Shown piece after piece: positions 11,834 through 23,858 of a DNA stretch of 64,000 bases (within the stretch, counting starts at the first letter, position 1; each line of letters begins with the position of its first letter). A program made the translations under genes and the position numbers. Source of the DNA: Diospyros lotus (Eukaryota > Streptophyta > Magnoliopsida > Ericales > Ebenaceae); assembly GCF_014633365.1 (NCBI RefSeq), contig NC_068349.1, forward strand, positions 18,366,753 to 18,430,752, given 5' to 3'. The notes below the pieces were generated by a model. The model saw only the letters and a program-made list of their open reading frames with translations. It had not been told where the DNA came from and did no database searches.

Positions 11834-14328
11834 CTAACTTACAACACTAAATAAATGCGGATAAGAAATTTTCATCTCTTCTTCACGTTCCCACGTAGCT
11901 TCTTCCTCATAATGATTGCTCCACAATAACTTTACCAACGGGATAACCTTATTTCTTAAGGCTTGGTCTCTTTGATCTAAGATTTGCACTGGCTCTTCAG
12001 GGTACATTAGATCGTTTCGTATCTCAATGGTCTCGTTTCGAAGTACTTGAGTAGGGTCCGGTTTATGTTTCCATAGTCGAGACACGTGAAACACGTTATG
12101 GATATTTGATAATGCCACAGGTAATGCTATTTTGTAAGCCACTAACCCAATTTTCTCCAAAATTTCATAAGGTCCTATATCTTGGGCTTAATTTCCCTTT
12201 CCTTTTTCCTCGAATCACTGATTTGAATGGAGAGACTTTCAAGTATACCTTGTCACCAATCAAAAATTCCAAATTTCGCCTTCGCTGATCAGCATATAAT
12301 TTCTGGCGACTTTGACTCATCCTCATTTTCTCCTGAATTTTCTTGATCTTTTCAGTAGTAGTTTGAACAATCTCGGGGTCCAATTAATCATACTTCTCCA
12401 GTTTACACCCAGCAGAGTGGTGTCCTACATTTTCGTTCGTACAATGCCTCGTAAGGTGCCATTCCAATGCTACTGTGGTGCCCGTTGTTGTAGGCAAATT
12501 CCACCAGTGGTAAATGTTTCTCCCAACTTCCTGAGAAATCCAAAATGCATGCCCTCAACATGTCCTCGAGTGTTTGAATTGTTCGCTCGGACTATCCATC
12601 GGTTTGAGGGTGATAAGCTGTGCTGAGCTTTAACTGTGTTCCCATACACTTGTGGAAACTTTCCCAAAATCTTGACGTAAATCATGGGTCTCGATCTGAC
12701 ACTATGGTTGCGGGGATTCAATGTAATCATACTATTTCCTCAATGTATAGCTGAGCTAAAGCATGAGTTGGTTGCCCTATCTTAATAGGCAAGAAATGTG
12801 CCGACTTGGTCAATCGATCCACTATTACCCAACTAGCGTCGTTTCCTTTGGGACTTTGAGGCAAATTAGTCACAAAGTCCATAGTGACGTGATCCCATTT
12901 CCACTTGGGAATGTCCAAAGGTTGCAACATTCCTCCAGGACGCTGATGCTCAATTTTGATACGTTGACAGGTATCACATTGCGCCACAAATCGTGCCACG
13001 TCTTTTTTCATTCTAGGCCACCAATAAATTTCCCTAAGGTCCTTGTACATCTTTGTGGACCCTGGATGTACAATGTATCTAGCTCGATGAGCTTCCCCTA
13101 AGATATTTTGCCTCAGATCTTGATCTTTTGGCACGTAAGTTCTTCCTTGAAATCGAAGTATACCATCGTGGTAACTGAAGTCAGGTGCCTTAACTTGATC
13201 ATTCTTGTCTATCCATTGACTTCTTCTTGTGTCTGTCTGAAGAGCTGACCTGATTTGATTCACCACATTAGGTTGAATTGTTAAATTTGCCAAATATCCC
13301 TTGATTGGTTTAGGCTTAACACTTACTGTCAAGTCGCTGAATTCCTCAATCATTTCCCATTCTCTAACCATCATGCTAGCCACAATTTCAGAGCTTCTTC
13401 TGCTAAGCACGTCCACAATTATATTTGCCTTCCCTAGATGGTAGGAGATGGTACAATCATAATCTTTCAAGTACTCCATCCATCTTCGCTGTCGCATATT
13501 TAGCTCATTCTGAGAGAATATATACTTCAAACTTTTGTGGTCCGTAAAAATCTCAAATTGTGCTCCATAAAGATAATGTCTCCACAACTTCAAAGCATAA
13601 ATTATGGCTGCTAACTCAAAGTTGTGAGTTAGATAGTTCTGCTCATGCCTCTTCAATTGTCGGGATCTGTAAGCAATCACCTTCTCGTCTTGCATTAGAA
13701 AACATCCCAAACCTATTCCTGGAGCATCGCTGTATACCACATATTTTCCTGACTCTGTTGGCATTGCTAAAATCGGTGTCGTAGTTAGTCGTGCTTTAAG
13801 TTCTTGAAAACTTTGCTCACACTTTTTGTCCCATTTAAACTTGACTTCCTTTTGCATCAATCGAGTAAGTGGGGCAGATATCTTCGAGAATCCTTCAACA
13901 AATCTTCTGTAGTATCTGGCTAGTCCAAGAAAACTTCAAATTTCCCCGACGTTCTTAGGTGCTTGCCACTTTTGAATCGCTTCTATTTTTGCTGGATCGA
14001 CAGCTATACCCTTTGCAGAAATTATGTGTCCAAGAAAAGCTACCTGAGTAAGCCAAAATTCACATTTTGAAAACTTAGCGTACAACTGGTGGTGCTTTAG
14101 GGTCTGCATAACTATCCTCAAATGTTCCTCGTGTTCTCTCTCACTGGCAGAGTATATCAAAATATTATCTATGAACACTATTACGAACTTGTCCAAGAAG
14201 GGTCTAAAAGTTCGGTTCATCAAGTCCATAAATGTAGATAGTGCATTGGTCAATCCAAACAGAATCACTAAATACTCGTAGTGACCATATCGCGATCGAA
14301 AAGCAGTCTTGGGTACATCTTATGGTTT
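11834..14328 (-). pseudogene. Chromovirus pol, second part: RT palm, RNase H, integrase, chromodomain
   Basis: It continues the RT interrupted at 17877. The block [15 protein letters not shown] is followed by the catalytic box as FIDNILIY (second Asp to Asn, near 14170), then AFLGHIIS. RNase H is well kept (13860 down to about 13440; YSDAP and FTDHKSLKY keep their aspartates). Integrase has the zinc region (HPGSTKMYKDLR ending CDTCQR) and the core with MDFVTNL near 12880 and VSDRDP near 12690, then TDG, a stop in place of Gln, and SERTIQTLE. The C-terminal chromodomain (VQILDQRDQALRNKVIPLVK) ends near 11834. Five or more stops at Trp, Gln or Arg codons make it non-functional. Confidence 0.93.
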
Positions 14329-14452
14329 GATCTTGTAACACCCTCTCTCCTAGAACTGCTCGAGAAGAGGTGCTACGGGAAAATAAAATAAAACTAACTG
14401 ATAACTAAAATCTGATACCAATAATGAATATCTCAATCAACTGGAATAAAGC

Positions 14453-15716
14453 TGATCGGTGCTGTCGAACACCGATAGATTAGATGAATAATGATTCTGA
14501 TTTGCAATAAGGGTGCAACCCAAAGTCGTCTCCCAACGAACCTCAAACGGATCTGTTAAAACAAGATTAAACGAGGGGGGTTGTGATGAAAACCGAAATA
14601 TAAACGTTCAAGAATGAAACAACGATGAAGTAAAACGTAACCCGCTACAAACCCTACCTCCTTACCATGGTAATCCTTGTCTCATTTATGAAAACAATCT
14701 GTTTTGGTTTGATTTTCTTTTGATTTGAAAAACTCTTCTACAACTGTAAAAGATTAAATCCAATCGAGCAATCGCTCATACAAATATACCGTTTCTTTCT
14801 AATCAAAGCCTCAACCGAGTACGTCAATTAAAACCATCCAAATATCATGCATGCATTCACACAATCGCATAAAATAAACATACATAAACTTAGAGAAGGA
14901 AAAGAAACAAAATCATCAATTAAAACATGAAAATCGAGTTCCAAATCGGATTCAACAATATGACCGAGACTCAAACCGGGCAAGAGGTACGAGAATGTAG
15001 CGAATCACAAGCGAATTAGCCTTCCATCTTCTTGGTTGAAATCATGAGAATTCTCCCAAAATCGGCCACCCCGAAAATCAGCCACTTAATGTGATTAAAT
15101 AGAGCTTAGGGAGGAAACCCTAAGTTACTGTAACTTCACAGCCGATTTTGAATAGTATAAAGTGCGTTCTGGGCTTCGGCCCCTTCATCAAAATTGTAGA
15201 TCAGGAAGATTAGATGAATTTCGGATTTTAAATCACTTGATTTGGATATCGAACGCCCAAGTTATGGCCTTTTAAAGATTCAGCATCTGTGCAGCTTTCC
15301 TAATTTGACCCAACTTTCTGGTCCCGACTTTGAAGCGATGTTTGGAGGCCCAAAAGAACTTGGATTTGGACCTACCATACCATTCCAGAAATCCCAAGAA
15401 GTCCTCTACAATATCTCTGAAGACATCATTCACGTTCTGGGATTATAACTTGGCCAAAAACTTGAAAGAAGCACAAAAGGTCAAATCTATGAGCACACTT
15501 TTACTTCTTTGTCTCCAATCTCCTTGTTTCCCTTCTTGCCATCAAAATTCCTCATGACCCAGGAAGACCAAATCTGTCCAAAATAAGATAAAACAGTGTG
15601 AAGCCCAATTCCTATAAGATAAAATAAAACAAAATCAAGATGAATAAAATGACACAACTAATGTGCAAAAAGACTAAATATGAGGGCTAAATAATATGAA
15701 AATATGCGCTCTATCA
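14453..15716 (-). mobile_element. Solo LTR of an unclassified LTR retrotransposon (1264 bp)
   Basis: On the minus strand it runs from TGATAGAGCGCATATTTTC to GCACCGATCA and is flanked by an exact 5-bp duplication AAAGC (14448-14452 and 15717-15721). The host LTR at 36982-39290 is continuous at this place (CTGGAATAAA next to TCTGAGTCA on the minus-strand reading), which confirms the insertion. I do not recognise the family; a gypsy Tat/Athila-type LTR is possible. It has no coding capacity. Confidence 0.9.
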
Positions 15717-16599
15717 AAAGCTCTGAGTCATCAAGACTAAAAACCATAACTACATCTAAGGGAAAATCCCTAAACTGGAAATAAAAATAAACCCAAACTG
15801 ATAAACACCATAAAACTAACAACTCTCAGACATCTTTTGTCTTGAACAGCTCCACGTACACACACTACTGGACACTACTACTAAGCCCCACATCTGGTAC
15901 TCCCCCGCTAGGACCTGGAATGGTGAAGAGTACAAGGTGAGTTACAAAGCTCAACAAGTAATAAACTGGAAAGAATAACTGGAGCTGAATCGAAAAATAT
16001 GGATACTAATAAATACTTATTGAACTTATACTGAGAGATATAATAATTACTAGATTGCATTTACAAGATGTAATGCACATAAACTGTAAACTAAATGTAG
16101 GTATGCAACTTTGGCACGTAGGCCCACATAACTGTAATACATACTTGGCTGATCTGAATCTTGTAAACATAAAAATTGTACGCACATATTGTGGGCAATA
16201 TGCCCCTAGCCCCCTGGTCGACATCAGGCGAGCATCTCATAACTGAGATATAACTAAACTGATACTAGTGGAATCCCCGTGGACAAGCCACCTAGCGCGC
16301 ATAATGCAATGCTCATATAAGTGCTGGCACACGATATGTAGTGCTCCATATAAAGTCATGCTCAATGCTCATACAAATGTGTATGCACAACAATCTCACA
16401 AAATAATGCTGACCATGTCATAATGAATTGCTAAACATGGTATATGATTTTTACCAACTATATTGAGATATAAAGATTCTGAAATTTCTGAGTATAGGCA
16501 TGGCATATTGGATTTTATCATATCTTGGCATAAAAATTCAATATTTGAATAATTGAATATTTATATTAAATTTAAGACTTGCATTAAGAATTTATTGGA

Positions 16600-17095
16600 A
16601 GCCATTCGGATGATTGAGGAAGTAAATGAGCAATTCGAATGAAGTAGCAGCCCATTCGAATGAAAAAAATGGACTACAGCAAGCTCATTCGTATGGCAGA
16701 AACTGATTCGAATGACAGAGGCTCATTCGAATGATAGATGATATAACAAAGGCTATTCGGATCTGATCAAGGACTTATTCGAATAACTCACAAATTCATT
16801 CGAATGCATTTGACAATTTTTCAACTTTTGAACAGGCAAAAAATGACTCATTCGAATGCAACAGTACCCTCGTTCGAATGAATTAATGGGATACTCACGG
16901 GTCATTCGAATGATAGAGAGACTCATTCGAATGCTAGACTATACAAAGCAACAACTTATTTAAATCTTCAAGGACCCATTCGAATGACAAGAAACTCATT
17001 CGGATGACAGTCTCAAAACTTCAAAAACACATACGAATGATACGATAACACATGACTCATTCGAATGACACAAGACTCATTCGAATGACTGAAAT
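16600..17095. repeat. Array of CATTCGAATG palindromes (about 18 copies)
   Basis: The perfect 10-base palindrome CATTCGAATG, with variants CATTCGGATG, TATTCGAATA and CATACGAATG, recurs about every 20-40 bases. The copies sit in unrelated spacer sequence, so this is not an ordinary tandem repeat. The array lies downstream of the LTR TATA box in the element's orientation. The sister LTR has ATATCCGGATG at the equivalent place (37937-38300). Confidence 0.9.
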
Positions 17096-17532
17096 CTTAT
17101 CAGACATAAAACTCACGATAACAGAGACGATATCTTAAATTACAAACTTAACATTACTACACCATTCCGAAAGAAATCTTGAGAAAACAAATCCCAATTG
17201 ATTCCAAACAAACTTATGAATGATTCAACAATAAAATTGATAAGAATCGCTGGAAGTAATCATGTATGATCTGGTATACATACTCACTGCTCATGCATAT
17301 ATATATATATATATATACACTGACTGTAACATAAATCTGAAACTTAAACAAAGAGCTACTGAAACTGATGATTGAATGCTAAATACGATTCTGTAAGAAA
17401 GGTTTACAGGGAGAAGAACTTGCCTTTCAAACTCTCTGATCGATCGAATCGACGCTTTCAATGAAAATCTCCCTATGCCAAGACACTGCAATGCTTCCCA
17501 ACTCTCTGCATCTTCTTCTCTCTCCATCAAAC

Positions 17533-17544
17533 TCTATATATATA
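17533..17544 (-). promoter_or_regulatory. TATA box of the nested solo LTR
   Basis: The minus strand reads TATATATAGA, matching the place of CTATATATAG in the sister LTR at 37483-37492. It would drive transcription towards lower coordinates. Confidence 0.5.
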
Positions 17545-17876
17545 CTTTGAAGCCCTAAAGCCCATCTCAATCTCCTAATATAACTAGGAATCTTCTAATC
17601 CAATCCTCTCACGTATGGATTCATCAATCCCTTAATCACAATAATTCTATTTACTAATTAAATACTAATATCAAATCCTTAAATGACCGTCAAGTCCTTG
17701 CATTTAATTTCACATAATATAAAAAGAATTAAATGCTATTTAAAAGCTATTTTCTAAACTAAAAATATTCTAAATTGTCACATTAAAATTAAATGGAAAA
17801 TTCTCTTAATTAAAATACCTCACTAATTAATTAAATAATTCTAAATAAATACTAGGCCCTTTGACGGGTCGTTATA

Positions 17877-19835
17877 GATCTTCATCTGATAATACCCTGA
17901 CCGAAGGTCTATCTTAGAAAATACCCTAGCTCCTTGAAGTTGGTCAAACAGTTCTTCAATCCTAGGCAGTGGGTATTTGTTCTTCATAGTTACCTTATTC
18001 AAGTATCGGTAATCGGTACACATCCGCAAAGTACGATCTTTCTTCTTCACGAACAGTATCAGAGCTCCCCAAGGTGACACACTTGGTTTGATAAATCCTT
18101 TGTCGATTAAGCCCTGGAATTGCTCCTTTAATTCCCTCATCTCAGCTGGGGCCATCTTATACGGAGGTATGGATATAGGTTGCGTACCTGGTACAAGATC
18201 TATTGATAATTCAATCTCTCTAGGGGGTGGTAATCCTGGTAAATCCTCAAGAAAGACCTCAGGATACTCATTCACGACCCTCACGGATTCCAACTCGAAA
18301 CTCTTCTTACTTAACTCAGGTTTGGCTAATTGCAAGGCTTGCAAAGTCACGCCATGCTTTCTCTTACCCCTACTATTCTGGCCTTGAAACGAAATCCATT
18401 CTCCGCTTGGTTTGCGTAAGCTCACTATCTTATTCTTGCAATCCACCTTAGCCCCATGTAACGATAGGAAATCCATTCCTATGATTATGTCGAGATTACA
18501 ACCTTGACATCCTACTACTGTCTCTAGGGTTGAACCCATAAGCGTAGCTATTACCATTTGGTAACCCAACTCCCTAGGTTCTAGCTTTAGACTTTCTACT
18601 GATGCATGCGAAACAAACGAATGCGTAGCACTCGGATTTACTAAATCATGAACTGGAATATTTGAAAAGAACAGTGTACCTTCAATAACTGAAGGATCGG
18701 CCTCAGCATCCTCATGAGTCAGATTGTACACCCGGCCAGGATGAACATTCGGTGCTCCTCCACTTGGCAGCTCCATCTTTTGTCTCTTTGGGCATTCTAG
18801 CGAGATATACCCCGGTTGCCCACAATTGTAGCACACCACCTTTCCCTGATACCCGACTTGGGGCGTTTCTTTGATCTTCGGGTAGTTTCTTCCAATGTGG
18901 CCTTCCTCGCCGCATCCATAGCATTTTACGACACATCTTTTTCCAAAGTGCTTCTTCTTACATTGAGGGCACTTCCCTTCGTCCTTAGATTGAGCCGTTA
19001 AATTTCCCGGCTTACCACCCTTGCTCCCTTCTTCAGTCTTGATTATTTTCACTTGCGTCAAGTTTCTCTCAATGGTTAGAGCTCAGTGTAACGCTTCCTT
19101 GTAGGTGTCAATGTCCCATCCGCTTAACACTTGTTGAAGACCAACGTGCAATTCTGAAACAAATTTTTGTGCCTTCTGACTTTCGTCGGTTTCGTACATA
19201 GGCACGTATTTAACCAGCTGAGTGAATCAATTGTCGTATTGATTCACATACATCTCATCGGTTTGCTTGAGCCTCATAAACTCCCAAATTCTTTCTTCCT
19301 TCCAACTCTTGGGAAAATATTTGGCGTTAAACTCTTTCTTGAATCCCGCCCAAGTATACACTGACGCATCTTCATCTTCTTCCTCGCGTTCTTGTTGAGA
19401 CCTTATCATCAAACGCTCAGTAGACTGCCACCACTGACCTACTTCTTCTTCCAACGTGTAGGTTGCTCACCTCACTTTCTCCTTTTCACTGCATTGGAGG
19501 TGTTGAAGTAGTTTCTCTGTCTGCTCAAGCCAATACTCTGCTGAGCTAGGATCATCGCCAATCCTTCCCTTGAACACATGGGGTCTCAAGTGTCAGTACT
19601 GTTCCAGTGCAGTGGTCGTGTGCTGAGTAGGCTCCTCTCGACTCACGTATGTCAGCATGTTCTCTAAAAATCACTCCATTCACTCGAATCGATACTCACT
19701 GGAGCTTGATTCCCTGACATATCTTTTGTTTCCTCCTGAGTGATTCCTGCGATCACCCTGATCTCCAGCATTATTTTCCTCTCTTCTCCCATTTCCATTG
19801 TGGGCTGCATCTCGGAATCTTCGTGTATTCACCAT
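17877..19835 (-). pseudogene. Chromovirus gag-protease-RT, first part
   Basis: One frame runs from ATG 19835 (MVNTRRFRDAAHNG) through a gag with the WAGFKKEFNAKYFP block near 19330, two damaged zinc knuckles ([15 protein letters not shown] with the last Cys to Tyr; [14 protein letters not shown] with His to Tyr), then protease. The protease active site reads VNPSATHSF where DSGATHSF is expected, so the catalytic Asp is lost. RT follows ([54 protein letters not shown]) and stops at the solo LTR insertion at 17877. Stops occur near 19680 and 19455 within gag; from 19061 to the insertion the frame is open. Confidence 0.92.
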
Positions 19836-20103
19836 CTGAAGTGAATCATGGAAATAAGTTATGCACAAGATATGATCATTTCTTTACAAGAGGAACAGTT
19901 TTATTTCTTAACAGTATCCCACAACATAACAACTTAGCACATCCGAAAAGAAAATAAGCATAACATCTTATTTATATTATATATATTTCTTCTTCCTTCG
20001 GTTATCTCCTCGGCCTTGTTCAGTAGTCCTTTGGCCTCCAGATCCACGACTCCTTATGGTCCCCGTCACTGTCAGATGCCACCAGGGGTCCCTCGTCATC
20101 GTC

Positions 20104-20490
20104 CTAAGCCTCTTGAGATTCCTCATCGGAACTGATGTCGATGACCTCATCCTCGGGATTTGCAATGCCTTCTTCCTGATCTTCCTCATCCATGGCCTCC
20201 CCTTGCAGCTCTACATGCTCATCTCGCATCCTCGTGTAGAATTCGTGTAGGGAGTCATATTCCCAGTCCTGCCATAACCACTGAGCAAAAGTCTTCCACT
20301 CCCCTTCCATCTGGTCAATAAGAAAATCGATCTGGTATTCCGACAGATCTATCAGTAGTCGGTAACTTGGAGGTACATCGTCAATGATTTCCTCCATCGC
20401 CTTCAGAAACATATTCATATCTTCGTCTTACGGGTTTTCACGTGCTTCGATCCTATTCGTCCAGTGTGATAATAGCACTTGGTTTACCAT
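20104..20490 (-). pseudogene. Extra acidic ORF upstream of gag in the chromovirus
   Basis: An ORF of about 128 codons lies between the primer binding site (20652) and gag (19835). The likely start is ATG 20490 (MVNQVLLSHW), with one in-frame stop (codon 21); an inner ATG at 20418 gives 104 open codons. The protein has a mixed N-terminal part with Trp-rich segments (KTFAQWLWQDWEY) and a strongly acidic tail with EVIDISSDEESQEA, which matches the form of a SUMO-interaction motif (hydrophobic core VIDI next to Ser and acidic residues). I do not recognise a family. Typical Tekay elements code gag directly after the leader, so this may be a captured or lineage-specific ORF. Confidence 0.6.
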
Positions 20491-20651
20491 GGCTTGCTAA
20501 AAACACACAAATGCTTTCTCAGTAACCTCGAATATGTGTTTCCTAGAGTTTCCATATGTCACTTAGAATCCATAACCCTATTCTAAGTTAACAATTCTAA
20601 CCGTGCTAAGTTCAATAACATAGCCTAACCATCCTAGGGTTTTAACCTATG

Positions 20652-20663
20652 GCTCTGATACCA
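20652..20663 (-). other. Primer binding site (initiator tRNA-Met), chromovirus
   Basis: The minus strand reads TGGTATCAGAGC, two bases inside the 5' LTR end at 20666. Confidence 0.93.
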
Positions 20664-20665
20664 AT

Positions 20666-23141
20666 TGTAACACCCCGCCTTACACGAACGCGTCACTATA
20701 AGAGAATCCTTGAAAATCTTTTTTTTTTCAAGTCTGTCACACGCGGCGCCATGAGAACAATCTTCACATGTAGATGAAACACTCGTCGCATAAAATGGCC
20801 GTCGCATAAAATGGGCGATGCCCACGATGATTTCAAGAGCAATCTTCACATGCAGGTAAAAATCCCGAGAACCCCAGTCTTGCTCGTTTAACTAACAAGA
20901 TCAATAGACTTAAAACTAAACGAGACATAATATAACACAGCGGAATCATTAACATCAAAATGTCGTGGCCTATCACGAGATTCATACAAGGTGTTCCCAC
21001 ACCGAAATACGTGTTACAACGTTACAAAATGATAACAGCAGTATCATATAACTGTTCGTACATATACCAAAATAAATACTGACATCTTCAAAAAGGTATA
21101 ACGATTATCAACTAAACACCGTCGCCCCACCGGCCACGTCCTCGACTTCGCAATAGTCCCTGACTGGAAAGTTGAATGTTCTAGGGGCATAACCCAGGTT
21201 AGATGATAAAACATCTAAGTGATGGCATGAAATAGTTTACACAATGCATGAAAGACATATAAGCATGGCATATACAGACAAACGACAACATGCAACATGT
21301 CTAACTTGAGAAATCTCCCTGACATACTCAACCTTTTGTGGAAAACCATTCCACACACTGTTAGGGTTGACCTTGCCACGACATACTTAATCCCTCGAGT
21401 GCCCTACCGTGTCACTCGTTCACTAGGATTAACCTTGTCCCATTCTCAAGAAGACCCCATCCCATCCCATACGGACCTAACAACGACACAAACAATCGAC
21501 ACCCCGATGATATGAAAAATCACACGCCATGCACCGACTCCTTTGTAAGAAAAGTAGTTGGGTAATAAACCCGATGTTTAATATGCAAAAGATGTCTCAA
21601 ACACATAAGAGAAATGTCTTCGCAAAATAACCCAAGTTCTGGAGGGTATAACCGCTCACTAAAACTGGTCCAACCACGAATATCCTAAGTTCGGGAGGGT
21701 AAAACCGCTCACCAGAACCCACCACACACACTCCAACACATATTCAAGACAAAATAAAGTTAGAATCAAACCACTCACCTCAATTCGAAAAAGTTCAGTT
21801 TTTGCCTCGAAAAACGTGCAATCATTCTTTTCAACACACCAATCATCTCCTATTCACCATTAGGACCTTAGAAGTCAATATTTCTATTTTTCCTCAATTT
21901 TCTCTATTTTTCTTTTTTTTTAAACCTTTCTTACTTTCAAAAATTCATAAAAAATACCTAATCTCAAGTTTCACCAAATATTTTTCCATGATAATTCCTA
22001 AAATAATTTTACCAAAATTACAAAATTAAGATCAAGCAAAAACTCTACCTCACGCGCCCTCACATGCCACCTAGGAGCTTAGTGAGTGAAGCCCATGCGC
22101 GGCCAGCTCCGATCGTTTTCTCCATCATTCTTCTCCAACTCCAGCGAACTCCGATGCTCCAAATGACTATGGGGCCTGAAAGATCTCATCGAGGCGACCA
22201 CAGTGGTGCCCTCAAACCTCGAAAAAAGTCACCAAAAAAGGTTTAAAAGCCAGTTGCAGGTCGCGGTGCTAGCGAGCCCGATTTTCCGACCGATGCTCTA
22301 AAACCTCTTTATTTCTATACCAATCGACTCCAAATGCTCCAAAAACAATCCTCAACACCCAAGGAACAAAACCCCCTTATCCCGAGTCTCGATTCAAGCC
22401 AAAATGCCCTTAATTTCTCTCAATTTCTTTGAAAAACCCTCGGCCTTGGTTGTCTATTTATACTCGATCTCGACCCAAATTTCTACCACAAATCGATTGT
22501 TCTTATCCCCTTAACCCTAGATCTAGCCTCCAAACCAATTAAACAACCCCAAATCACGAGTTACAACCCTCAAAAGATTCGGCCAAATTGAAAATCCCAT
22601 CTGCCATTAAAACCGATCACATCTCACCATTTTTCGGCCAATGGCAGCCCCCATCGACCTCATCATTGCCTGGAGACTACTCTAGAGTCTCCGAGCGACC
22701 TTCCCGGCGGCCGGTCGGATTCACACCTTGGTATTTTTTGAAATTTGCAGTTTTGCCCCCCCTAAACTTTCTAATTGGATTTTCTCCCTATCCATGGCAC
22801 CCCTATATTTTCTAACACTTCCACTACTGCCCACAAGCTTTGAACTATTCATTTCCATCAAGAATTTCTTGAAAATTAGTCATTTCGACCTCCCTCGGGT
22901 AGTTTGCAAAATCTGTACTTTTGCCCGAATGCCCCTAATCACGTGTTTTCGATCTCAAACCTTTGAAAATCTCTTGATTTTATCGAATATTACTCATTTG
23001 AACAGTTTCACCTTCATTGGCCTGCTTGACATAGTCCCTCATCCTTCGGTTGTATTTTGAATAATACACGTAGGCCCGAAATTATAATAAATACCAATTT
23101 TGACCCCGTAATTTCTTTAATATTAAACATTGGGTATTACA
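20666..23141 (-). repeat. 5' LTR of the chromovirus (2476 bp)
   Basis: It begins TGTAACACCC and ends GGGTATTACA on the plus strand, paired with 9310-11795. A TATA box lies at 22453-22463. A short local duplication of GTCGCATAAAATGG near 20786-20815 is absent from the other LTR. The two LTRs differ by many single changes, so the insertion is not recent. Confidence 0.93.
22453..22463 (-). promoter_or_regulatory. TATA box, chromovirus 5' LTR
   Basis: The minus strand reads GTATAAATAGA, as in the 3' LTR. Transcription would start about 30 bases further towards lower coordinates. Confidence 0.55.
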
Positions 23142-23146
23142 CCTAG

Positions 23147-23166
23147 ATAAGTGCTAGATATTAACA
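23147..23166 (-). repeat. Copia 5' LTR, first 20 bases
   Basis: The minus strand starts TGTTAATATCTAGCACTTAT and joins 9309 when the chromovirus and one duplication copy are removed. The TG start marks the outer edge of the copia element. The next five bases outside are GAAGG, whose partner is beyond the left edge. Confidence 0.7.
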
Positions 23167-23218
23167 GAAGGGGATTCTAAAGCTGTAGACTTGGTCTTAT
23201 TGTAATAAGTTATGACCC

Positions 23219-23858
23219 TAAAGTGAAAAGACACAAATACCTTCAATTTGATGGCATTTGTATATTTTCCTATGGTGTTAATGGAGAGTAGGCTTGTCAA
23301 TGGATTGGGTTTGGTCTAGATCCATACCGGACTCGAACCATGAAACCCAACCCATTTAAATAGAGGCTTGAACCAAATTCGTTTAGTCCAAATCTAATAA
23401 ACCCAGATTATAAGTAATCCAAATCTGGAACAACTGATAGACCACATGGAACTCTAGACCCACGACTAGCCTCTTGATGTTTCGCATTCATTTCCCTCTC
23501 GCTCTCTCTAGTCACCGTTGCCTTTATAAGACTACAAATTTATTTGACCAAATCTTCCACCACCACCACCAATTGATCAAAAAGAAAAAGCCTCACCGTT
23601 GTGCATCATCAGTTGAAAACCAAAAACCCTAGATTTCTTTCTCACATAAAAGTTCAATTTGAAATTGTTGGGGTTTTTTCATATGAGAAACCTAACCTCA
23701 CGATTATCATTGGAGTTTTCAGATTGGTTCGGATTTAGTCCAAATATATATAAATAAATCTGGACTGGTTCATTAGTTATTGGATCCCAAGTAAATCTGA
23801 TTTAGATCCAAACCATTTATAGTAATAGCGAAGTGGGTATTTATGTCTTTTCACTCTA
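23219..23858. mobile_element. Candidate non-autonomous element with 23-bp terminal inverted repeats
   Basis: AGTGAAAAGACACAAATACC at 23222-23241 matches the reverse complement of 23836-23855 at 19 of 20 bases, and the match extends by TA at the outer ends. The inside is AT-rich and non-coding. No convincing target duplication is visible, so the superfamily is unknown; a MULE or hAT MITE is possible. Confidence 0.45.

Larger units (their letters stand above)
14334..17876 (-). mobile_element. Solo gypsy LTR inserted in the chromovirus RT
   Basis: It is flanked by an exact 5-bp duplication GATCT (14329-14333 and 17877-17881). The RT frame joins when it is removed. It is homologous to the plus-strand solo LTR at 36982-39290 (shared ends TGTAACGACCC and CTAGGAGAAGAGGTGTTACA in that copy). 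Here the start has changed from TG to TA. A TATA box lies at 17533-17544. Another solo LTR (14453-15716) is nested in it; without that, this LTR is about 2.27 kb. An array of CATTCGAATG palindromes lies at 16600-17095. Confidence 0.95.
9310..23141 (-). mobile_element. Ty3/gypsy chromovirus (Tekay/Del-like) with two LTRs, 13.8 kb including nested insertions
   Basis: Two similar LTRs (9310-11795 and 20666-23141) flank, from right to left, a primer binding site, an upstream acidic ORF, gag-protease-RT, RNase H, integrase and a chromodomain. The flanks 9305-9309 (CTTAG) and 23142-23146 (CCTAG) are a target duplication with one change. The insertion site is the copia 5' LTR. A solo LTR (14334-17876) splits its RT. 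Without nested DNA it is about 10.3 kb. Many stops, a changed protease site and FIDN in place of FIDD in RT show that it is dead. Confidence 0.92.
1..23166 (-). mobile_element. Ty1/copia retrotransposon (Ale/Retrofit-like), interrupted, runs off the left edge
   Basis: The element reads right to left: 5' LTR (23166-23147 plus 9309-9158), primer binding site, gag, protease and integrase (9087-7146), then part of reverse transcriptase (2275-1754 plus 60-1). The domain order protease-integrase-RT is that of Ty1/copia. The short LTR (about 172 bases when its two pieces are joined) and the gag type suggest the Ale/Retrofit lineage; that lineage call is inference. Three later insertions split it: a Sirevirus solo LTR at 61-1753, a half chromovirus at about 2276-7145 and a full chromovirus at 9310-23141. 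Its 3' end and 3' LTR lie outside the window. Confidence 0.88.

Noticed and set aside
16600..17095. Regularly spaced short repeats that resemble a CRISPR array
   Set aside because: The repeats are only 10 bases and vary, spacing is irregular, and this is a plant LTR without cas genes.
18088..18451. Plus-strand ORFs of 99 and 74 codons
   Set aside because: They are the reverse strand of the chromovirus protease-RT region.
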